Assembly: GCA_021816665.1 (NCBI GenBank)
Contig: JAKAXI010000146.1
Span: 1 to 5,821 of the forward strand
Length of the DNA stretch: 5,821 nucleotides
DNA from: Bacillota bacterium
Lineage (GTDB): Bacteria; Bacillota; Bacilli; Alicyclobacillales; Alicyclobacillaceae
Direction: 5' to 3'
A program made the position numbers and the translations under genes. The notes beneath the pieces are model-generated. The model saw only the letters and a list, made by a program, of their open reading frames with translations, did no database searches and had not been told where the DNA came from. How positions within the stretch are numbered: the stretch's first letter is position 1; each line of letters opens with the position of its first letter. Positions 1-4,763 of this stretch are shown here, in pieces.

Positions 1-92
1 GGCAGTTTGGCGACGTTTTTTTCAATGCGGGCACTGCACGCCGCGCAGGTCATACCTTCCACTGGCAGGGTGATTTCTACGGTGACAGCCAT
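1..92 (-). CDS. copA: Copper-translocating P-type ATPase (CopA-like), N-terminal fragment
   Basis: Only the first 30 codons are in the window; the gene continues beyond base 1. The translation begins MAVTVEITLPVEGMTCAACS and has the heavy-metal-associated (HMA) metal-binding loop GMTCAAC at residues 12-18, with the two Cys that bind Cu(I). In this family the HMA domain takes copper from chaperones, and in CopA it precedes a membrane ATPase that exports Cu(I). The TCAAC form of the loop and the following SARIEKNVAKL are more typical of the first HMA domain of CopA than of the small chaperone CopZ, but a fragment this short cannot exclude CopZ. The ATG is supported by GAGGTGA (99-105) six bases upstream. 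It lies 27 bases after csoR on the same strand and is probably cotranscribed from the promoter at 452-480. Confidence 0.75.
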   Translation of the reverse strand, partial: MAVTVEITLPVEGMTCAACSARIEKNVAKL

Positions 93-119
93 GTATGTTC
101 ACCTCGACTCGACCGTCTA

Positions 120-416
120 TCAGGCTTTTGTGAACTGGCGGATCACATCCATCAATTCATCAATCTTCTCTTGAGCGCCCGAGTTGTGGCTGAGAGCATC
201 GGCCACACACCCACGCGTGTGAGATTCAAGGATGGTGAGCCCAACTTGATGAATCGCGCTCTTGATGGCAGCAATCTGTACCAGGATGTCTACGCAGTAG
301 CGGTCTTCGTCGATCATCTTGTGGACGCCGCGGACCTGGCCCTCGATGCGCTTGAGTCGGCGTTCCAGGTCGTCTTTTTTATCAGCGTAGCTGTGACCGT
401 GCACATGGGTCGACAT
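120..416 (-). CDS. csoR: Copper-sensing transcriptional repressor CsoR
   Basis: A 98-residue all-helical repressor of the CsoR/RcnR family. Family members bind operator DNA as tetramers in the apo form and let go when Cu(I) binds, which turns on copper efflux genes. The sequence contains the family core RLKRIEGQVRGVHKMI (about residues 20-35) and RYCVDILVQIAAIKSAI. The Cu(I) ligand triad is present as Cys41, His66 and Cys70 (HTRGC), matching Cys45, His70 and Cys74 of the B. subtilis protein. The full ligand set argues for copper rather than nickel (RcnR), formaldehyde (FrmR) or persulfide (CstR) sensing. The N-terminus has His4, His6 and His8. The ATG at 416 has GGAG (425-428) eight bases upstream. 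The gene is first in the operon with the copA-like gene and has its own promoter and probable operator just upstream. Confidence 0.95.
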   Translation of the reverse strand: MSTHVHGHSYADKKDDLERRLKRIEGQVRGVHKMIDEDRYCVDILVQIAAIKSAIHQVGLTILESHTRGCVADALSHNSGAQEKIDELMDVIRQFTKA

Positions 417-451
417 CCGGCACGCTCCATTCCTGATTGGTCTTTGACAAT

Positions 452-480
452 AGTATACCCCCGTATGGTATATGTGTCAA
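452..480 (-). promoter_or_regulatory. Sigma-A-type promoter of the csoR-copA operon
   Basis: Read on the minus strand, a perfect -35 box TTGACA (480-475) is followed by a 17-base spacer and a -10 box TATACT (457-452), one mismatch from TATAAT. Transcription should start near 445, giving a leader of about 30 bases before csoR. The CsoR-like palindrome occupies the spacer and reaches into the -10 box, so bound repressor would block RNA polymerase. Confidence 0.85.
454..472. promoter_or_regulatory. Probable CsoR operator
   Basis: An inverted repeat TATACC-N7-GGTATA (arms 454-459 and 467-472) lies inside the csoR promoter. On the minus strand the centre reads ATACGGGGG, which fits the known Bacillus CsoR operators, G-rich and A/T-flanked palindromes of the TACCC/GGGTA type. 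The site, the adjacent csoR gene and the promoter overlap agree; binding itself is inferred. Confidence 0.75.
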
Positions 481-506
481 AGACACGTGCCTAGTCGGAA
501 TCGAGG

Positions 507-541
507 GGACGGGCCTGACTCTAGAAATACCAGGCCCGTCC
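507..541 (-). terminator. Strong hairpin, possible terminator of the 119-residue gene
   Basis: The arms 508-517 (GACGGGCCTG) and 531-540 (CAGGCCCGTC) pair perfectly over 10 bases around a 13-base loop, and G507-C541 adds an eleventh pair. It lies 16 bases after the stop of the minus-strand gene at 557-916 and before the csoR promoter, a good place for a terminator. There is no T-rich tract on either side, so it does not meet the classical intrinsic-terminator pattern. It could instead be an RNA-stabilising stem. Confidence 0.45.
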
Positions 542-556
542 TGCGTGATCAGATGG

Positions 557-916
557 TCACTGAGGCTTGGGATTCTGATCGACAGCCTCTTCGGCTGCTC
601 GTCTCTGCCGCGCTCGCAACCAGTCATGGAGTTGAATCTCGTCCTCAGCTCCAATCACATGACACCCGTACGGAGCTACGTAGGCGGGTTCCCAGCCTTG
701 GTCGTGCCCCCAGTCCAAAATTTGCTGTGGGCTCAAGTGGCCGCGTACGTTGTGTCCTTGACCGTCGTGCGTGACCAGCCAGTAGTTCTCGGGGATTTTT
801 TCTGGCTGACCCGTCAGTTCCCACTGACCTTGATATTCGTTCACGTACGTCAGGTCTTGAGAAGAAACCGTGAAACCTAGCCCAGATACCGTAGTGTGGT
901 CTTCCTGTCGATTCAT
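557..916 (-). CDS. Unrecognised 119-residue soluble protein
   Basis: I do not recognise this protein. It is hydrophilic, with no signal peptide or membrane segment, so it is probably cytoplasmic. The central part is rich in Trp, Gly and His, for example YWLVTHDGQGHNVRGHLSP (about residues 45-63), then ILDWGHDQGWEPAYVAPYGCHV (split here as ILDWGHDQGW and EPAYVAPYGCHV). The C-terminal third turns charged and helical, with EDEIQLHDWLRARQRRAAEEAV. A single Cys lies in the PYGCH segment. It is probably a real gene: the ATG at 916 is preceded by AGGAGGGG (921-928), an excellent ribosome binding site with about six bases of spacing from GGAGG, and a hairpin follows the stop. It is divergent from the kinase-like gene and not obviously part of the copper operon, though transcripts that pass the hairpin would enter csoR. 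No function is proposed. Confidence 0.7.
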   Translation of the reverse strand: MNRQEDHTTVSGLGFTVSSQDLTYVNEYQGQWELTGQPEKIPENYWLVTHDGQGHNVRGHLSPQQILDWGHDQGWEPAYVAPYGCHVIGAEDEIQLHDWLRARQRRAAEEAVDQNPKPQ

Positions 917-940
917 CTAACCCCTCCTCGCAACAGTTGT

Positions 941-970
941 ATTATGGTTGGCTATTTGCGCCGTTATAAT
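941..970. promoter_or_regulatory. Candidate overlapping divergent promoters
   Basis: On the plus strand a perfect TATAAT (965-970) lies 17 bases after TTATGG (942-947), a poor -35 match. On the minus strand CATAAT (946-941) lies 17 bases after TTATAA (969-964), also a poor -35. If both work they occupy the same DNA face to face and would compete, one serving the kinase-like gene and the other the 119-residue gene. The -10 boxes are good and the -35 boxes weak, so an activator or another sigma factor may be involved. This is tentative. Confidence 0.35.
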
Positions 971-1007
971 GAATGGACATGCGACGTTGCACTTGTGTCG
1001 CGCTGCA

Positions 1008-1015
1008 GAGGGTGA
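1008..1015 (+). promoter_or_regulatory. Ribosome binding site that decides the kinase-like gene start
   Basis: GAGGGTGA lies eight bases before the ATG at 1024. An earlier in-frame ATG at 973 has no such site and lies only two bases after a TATAAT box, so it would be at or before the transcription start. The ATG at 1024 is therefore preferred. Confidence 0.7.
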
Positions 1016-1023
1016 TACCAGCG

Positions 1024-2013
1024 ATGAGCAAAGAACTTCCTTACGAGCTACAAAAGTGGTTTGCTACACGCAACTGGACCGTGCTGCGTGCTGGGCGCCT
1101 TGTGGGGGGATTCGCAGCTTTGGCGATCTACCGCATTGTTGCGCTGTCACCAGACTGCGAACAGGTGTCTCTGATCTATAAGCAGATGGCACCTGACCGC
1201 TCAAATGAATGGACGATCTACGAGTCATTGTCGGGCGCGCTCCATGACTACATGCCACATCTATTCGCGCAAATTCAGGACCCGGACGGACGTGGACTGC
1301 TGCTCGAAGATGTCGGAGAGCCACTGAAACACACCTTGCGACGTTCAGGGCCAAGAGCGCAGTCGTCGCTCACCCTCCAAGCCGTTACCTGGCTGACGCA
1401 GATGCACATTCGGTTTCGCGAGCGGAGTCAGACGTGGTTGCGGGATGGTGTGTTGGAATCCTACCCGGTGAAGTCGTCCATGGTTTGGGCTGAGGAGGCC
1501 TTGGAACGGGTCGCTTGGGCCGCAGAGGCTGGCCTCGGTGGTGTCACGGTCGATGACATTCGCGCTCTGGAACGTCAAGCCCAATTGTTCTACCCGCAAT
1601 TGGAGGCGTGGATGCAGGGGCCATCGACAGTGACGCACGGTGACCCCCACTTGGAGAACTTGCTCGTTCGCGGGCAAACCCTTACGTTGACCGACTGGGA
1701 GTTTGCCTGCGTGGCGGTTCCACAACGTGACTTGACGATTTTCGTACAAGATATTCTGGATGACGACCTCCGTGGTGCAGCGTACAGCCATTTTTGCAGT
1801 ATGCTGCGCAACGCTGGCTGGTTAGTCGACAACGAAGCGTTTCGCGTCGGTTGGCTAGCGTGTTTTTTCGACAACACTTTGATGATGCTCGGGTGGGAGG
1901 TCTTCAAGTATCGCCAAGGGCATCTTGCCTGTGCAAAGCTCGAGGTCATTGCTGCGGCAAAGCTGCAGTGGCTGCGTGACGCCTTCAACGAACTGAGCAG
2001 GCTGGCACTGTGA
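1024..2013 (+). CDS. APH/CotS-like phosphotransferase family protein
   Basis: A 329-residue protein of the aminoglycoside phosphotransferase/choline kinase/CotS superfamily, whose members transfer phosphate from ATP to small hydroxylated molecules. Visible landmarks are the probable ATP-binding Lys53 in LIYKQM, a helix-C type Glu67 in YESL, the hinge-like LLLEDVGEPL, the catalytic loop HGDPHLEN (His205, Asp207, Asn212), and the metal-binding Asp224 in LTDWEFA followed by PQRDLT. All key residues are present, so an active kinase is expected. There is no membrane segment. The substrate cannot be read from sequence. The superfamily includes antibiotic kinases, homoserine and methylthioribose kinases, and the spore coat proteins CotS and YutH. 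The nearby glycosyltransferases make a CotS-like role in surface saccharides the likeliest guess. The start at 1024 rests on GAGGGTGA eight bases upstream; a start at 973 would add 17 residues of unlikely sequence. It is convergent with the membrane-protein gene, 64 bases away. Confidence 0.85.
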   Translation: MSKELPYELQKWFATRNWTVLRAGRLVGGFAALAIYRIVALSPDCEQVSLIYKQMAPDRSNEWTIYESLSGALHDYMPHLFAQIQDPDGRGLLLEDVGEPLKHTLRRSGPRAQSSLTLQAVTWLTQMHIRFRERSQTWLRDGVLESYPVKSSMVWAEEALERVAWAAEAGLGGVTVDDIRALERQAQLFYPQLEAWMQGPSTVTHGDPHLENLLVRGQTLTLTDWEFACVAVPQRDLTIFVQDILDDDLRGAAYSHFCSMLRNAGWLVDNEAFRVGWLACFFDNTLMMLGWEVFKYRQGHLACAKLEVIAAAKLQWLRDAFNELSRLAL

Positions 2014-2056
2014 GATGCCCCCTTCGATCCGAACAGAGGAATGCTCAACAGTTCAA

Positions 2057-2079
2057 ACCTAGCAAAGGACTAAGTTTTT
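2057..2079 (+). terminator. Weak possible terminator after the kinase-like gene
   Basis: ACCTAG (2057-2062) and CTAAGT (2070-2075) can pair with one mismatch around a seven-base loop, followed directly by TTTTT (2075-2079). The position between two convergent genes fits, but the stem is short and A/T-rich, and the T-tract overlaps the stop codon of the opposing gene. No better terminator is visible between the two genes. Confidence 0.25.
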
Positions 2080-3883
2080 ATCGAGATGAGAGTGAAGGGA
2101 CGTGCCAAAGATACGAACCATCTATCGTCATCGGGCGACCACAAACCTGTGTCAGGGCGTATGCAAGCGACGGTGGGAGCGGCGTACTGTATCCCTGTAA
2201 CCACAGGATGTGTGCAGGGTGACGTTGCGCGATGTATTTGCGCAAGTTCGACACGGCCAGGGAATCATCATACGGATCATTCGCGTATCGCGAGAAGTCT
2301 GATTCAAAGAGAAAGTCATTCGAGAATTCTTTCTCCAGTTTCCCGTTGGCCATCCACGACGTGTAGGGGAACCCATATACATTGGTGACAGGGAACGGGT
2401 ATCCAGAGTCTGCCAACGCCTGCATGACGTACCCGAATGACCAATACCCATTGACGAGGATGGCTACGGGCTGATGGTCGATGACCGCCTGAAAGTTGTT
2501 TTGTCGGAACACATTGGAAGATGGCAGAACGTGTTGATGCCAGAACTTTGTTGTAGGCATCCAGGCGCAGGCAGCGGCGATGAGCAGGAAATACGTCGCG
2601 ATCCCTTTCGGCAATCTTCCCCGACTGGTCCGCATTGTTCGCTCTAGTCCAACCACTAGCAGAGTGACAAACGAAACATCCGCATAAAACATGATTCGTC
2701 CTGCTGTAGCGTCCTGCAGCAAAGGAAGTCGCTCCACCACTACCCAGGGCATGCGAATTTTAGTGATATGGCCGAAGATGTGCAAGTGTGGGCCAAACGA
2801 CAGGACAGTGGCTGCAGAGCCTATGATGAATAGTACCCAAACCCACTTTTGCCTGTAGCATGTGAACAGTATCCACAGGATCCCAATGACAAGGGGAGCT
2901 CCAATGTACCCACCCATTTCCGACAAGTCACCTGTAAAACGAAGCACAGCGCGAGCGGACAACCCCGTGTGAAGCCATTGGGCCGTTGTTGGGAGCAAAA
3001 GATTGACGATGTCGGTCACCCAGACATCACGCGGCATAAACGGAGTCGAGTGTCCGTGCAACCCCGCGAGAAACAGCCACGCTCCAGGCGCAGCGAGGAC
3101 AAAGGTGACGGTCAAGGCCGTGACTGCAGCTTGAACGCGAATCCGCGTCAAAGTTCGACGAATGGGAGTTTTTACACTGAACAGCATGTAAAACACAACA
3201 GCAATCAGGACCATCAGAGTGAAAGTCGCAAACATCTCCAGTGATGTGTAGAACTGTGCGACGCACAACACCCCGATTAAGCATCCAGTGGCTACAGGCC
3301 GCCGCTGACGTTGCAGAAAACGAGCCGTGACAGACAAGATCGCCAGAATGATCGCGCTCGACATACTGAAGTTGATGTGACCATCCACTAACTGATTCAC
3401 AGTAAACGGGGACATTTCGAGCAACAGTCCGCCGAGCACGGCAAGCCATCGGCGTGCGCCGAGGGCATGCAGAAAGCTGTATCCAAACAACCCGGACAGG
3501 AGTAAGGATGCAAGCACAACGACATTGAATGCGAACACGCTGTTTGCAACGTAGACCAAAGGCCCGAAGACAACGGCTTCGGTCAAAATGGATGTATTTA
3601 ACATTAGGTTGAACTGGTATGGGTAGTTCACTGTTGTTGTCGTAAACGGGTTTTGCCCGTGGACAAGCGCGTGCCAAAACCAACCCAAATACCACATGAA
3701 TTGTCCGGAATCTTGATTCGTTCCGACGAAAACCGTTTCTGGGTGAAGTAATGCTGGTCCGAGAATGATGGCTGCGGGAATCAGGTATAAACAGATCACA
3801 GAAACGTAAAAGACAACCGTCCAGGACCGAGATTTTATGCTGTAGGTCAATGCCTGCCCCCCACTTATTCTTGTAAAGTACAA
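2078..3883 (-). CDS. Polytopic membrane protein, probable GT-C-type glycosyltransferase
   Basis: A 601-residue integral membrane protein with about ten predicted membrane helices (clear ones near residues 22-44, 117-140, 173-190, 197-236, 252-275, 326-342, 347-366, 402-415 and 428-442), then an outside C-terminal domain of about 155 residues. The long first outer loop (residues 47-100) contains Asp58 in NQDSGQFMWYLGWFWHAL, then GQNPF, VNYPYQFNL and NTS. An acidic residue in the first outer loop and this topology are typical of GT-C enzymes, which move sugars from polyprenyl-phosphate donors on the outer membrane face. I recognise the loop pattern from uncharacterised actinobacterial and Bacillota membrane proteins, but donor and acceptor are unknown. 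The start is a TTG at 3883, with GGAG five bases upstream; a second TTG at codon 12 behind a G-run is possible. The gene follows a pseudogene by 11 bases and was probably cotranscribed with it. Confidence 0.7.
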   Translation of the reverse strand: MYFTRISGGQALTYSIKSRSWTVVFYVSVICLYLIPAAIILGPALLHPETVFVGTNQDSGQFMWYLGWFWHALVHGQNPFTTTTVNYPYQFNLMLNTSILTEAVVFGPLVYVANSVFAFNVVVLASLLLSGLFGYSFLHALGARRWLAVLGGLLLEMSPFTVNQLVDGHINFSMSSAIILAILSVTARFLQRQRRPVATGCLIGVLCVAQFYTSLEMFATFTLMVLIAVVFYMLFSVKTPIRRTLTRIRVQAAVTALTVTFVLAAPGAWLFLAGLHGHSTPFMPRDVWVTDIVNLLLPTTAQWLHTGLSARAVLRFTGDLSEMGGYIGAPLVIGILWILFTCYRQKWVWVLFIIGSAATVLSFGPHLHIFGHITKIRMPWVVVERLPLLQDATAGRIMFYADVSFVTLLVVGLERTMRTSRGRLPKGIATYFLLIAAACAWMPTTKFWHQHVLPSSNVFRQNNFQAVIDHQPVAILVNGYWSFGYVMQALADSGYPFPVTNVYGFPYTSWMANGKLEKEFSNDFLFESDFSRYANDPYDDSLAVSNLRKYIAQRHPAHILWLQGYSTPLPPSLAYALTQVCGRPMTIDGSYLWHVPSLSSR

Positions 3884-3888
3884 TCACG

Positions 3889-3892
3889 CTCC
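3889..3892 (-). promoter_or_regulatory. Ribosome binding site for the TTG start of the membrane protein
   Basis: GGAG on the minus strand, five bases before the TTG at 3883 and two bases after the stop codon of the pseudogene (3895-3897). The tight arrangement suggests translational coupling in the ancestral operon. Confidence 0.5.
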
Positions 3893-3894
3893 AG

Positions 3895-4740
3895 TTATTT
3901 GATGCCAGGAGCGTGGATAGCGTAGTTTGTGGTATTAGGCGCGCACCACTTAAAACCAATGCTTGGCGCATCGCCATCAGTGGTGTTCCTCTGCAGCAGG
4001 TTTGAAGGGACCGGTATGCCGTTCACTTCAACCGTCGTCTGCACAGGGTTTTTGGTGTAAAACGTGATGCCATGCAGGTCGTTTAAAGTAGGTACGTATC
4101 AACCGAACACCGGGTGTAAGTGCCAAAATTATCGACGTTCGATTGGTTTCCGTGATCGGTCCAGACTGTGAGCAGACCTCCGTTTTGCTGCAAAGTCGCG
4201 ATGGCGCGTGCTGCGCCGCTCGCGTGAAACCGTTTGAGACTGGTTTACACGGCTGAACTCGCCGTAAGTGTGAAGCCTGTCGATCCACCCATCCTTGATG
4301 TACATGAAAACGAGTCCACGATGTCGAGGCCGAGTCCCATCGGTGTCATGCTCGTGGAATTGAGAAACTCATGTGCCAGGTTGAACTTGCTTAGAGTTTC
4401 GTGATCGGCATCCGATGATACCGCAAGCATTGCCTGAAAGGGAAACGGAAACTTCCGTATTCCGAGCACCGCTGGTGCCACGGAACTCACCGGCTGTCCT
4501 GCAGGTGTGCTTATTGTATCCTGGCCGAAGCCGCAACCAACTCAATAGACGGAGTGACCCCGTCGTTAGTTCCCGTGGGTACAGGTCGGCTCGTTACAGT
4601 ACCCAGATCCGCTTCACTACACGCTGTCCAAATCCATGTATTCATACCGGATAATACGGGAAAGCGTCCGAGTACGGGCTGCCGTCAGTTTCGCACCGAA
4701 CCGGAATTGAATACGGTGGGACAAATCGTGTCCGCCTTTG
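3895..4740 (-). pseudogene. Decayed gene for an unidentified, probably secreted protein
   Basis: No intact ORF exists here, but protein-like pieces line up on the minus strand in all three frames. Frame A (4678 to 4511) gives GMNTWIWTACSEADLGTVT and VTPSIELVAASA. Frame B (4520 onward) continues with DTISTPAGQPV, then RKFPFPFQAMLAVSSDAD and HEFLNSTSMTPMGLGLDIVD. Near 4308 it shifts to frame C with FMYIKDGWIDRLHTYGEF, then returns to frame B after a TAA at 4245-4247 with ASGAARAIATLQQNGG and WTDHGNQSNVDNFGTY, up to a TAA at 4083-4085. Frame C resumes at 4086 with LHGITFYTKNPVQTTVEV and ends in IHAPGIK and TAA (3895-3897). One shift sits in a T-run (4307-4310). The join near 4090 seems to lack a central part, and the 5' end is unclear. 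The SSDAD and HGNQ segments loosely recall polysaccharide deacetylase-like hydrolases and the C-terminus a beta domain, but this is speculation. The likely original role was extracellular saccharide work beside the membrane transferase. Confidence 0.8.
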
Positions 4741-4751
4741 TTCAGACAGGT

Positions 4752-4758
4752 GAGGTGA
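4752..4758 (+). promoter_or_regulatory. Ribosome binding site for the GTG start of the glycosyltransferase
   Basis: GAGGTGA lies five bases before the GTG at 4764. Other in-frame GTG codons occur upstream but lack such a site, and the family-typical N-terminus begins exactly at 4764. I see no clear promoter between here and 4600. Confidence 0.75.
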
Positions 4759-4763
4759 CAGCT

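Noticed and set aside
437..880. Plus-strand open frame of 147 codons across the csoR promoter and the 119-residue gene
   Set aside because: It covers a near-consensus minus-strand promoter and the antisense of a better-supported gene, with no ribosome binding site.
973..1023. In-frame ATG at 973 giving a 346-residue form of the kinase-like protein
   Set aside because: It has no ribosome binding site and lies two bases after a TATAAT box, so it would be at or before the transcription start; the added residues do not look like the family.
2849..3244. Plus-strand 131-codon open frame antisense to the membrane-protein gene
   Set aside because: Strongly charged and low in hydrophobic residues, as expected for the antisense of membrane-helix codons; no start signals.
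3027..3977. 316-codon minus-strand open frame overlapping the membrane-protein gene
   Set aside because: It is an out-of-frame shadow: Arg-, Ser- and Cys-rich with no family features, while the overlapping frame encodes a convincing polytopic membrane protein.
4028..4288. 86-codon minus-strand open frame as a separate small gene
   Set aside because: It lies out of the frames that carry the recognisable pieces of the pseudogene and has no ribosome binding site or protein-like composition.
4245..4490. 81-codon minus-strand open frame as a complete small gene
   Set aside because: The protein-like sequence continues upstream in the same frame to 4520 and downstream beyond the stop in two frames, so it is one piece of a longer broken gene.
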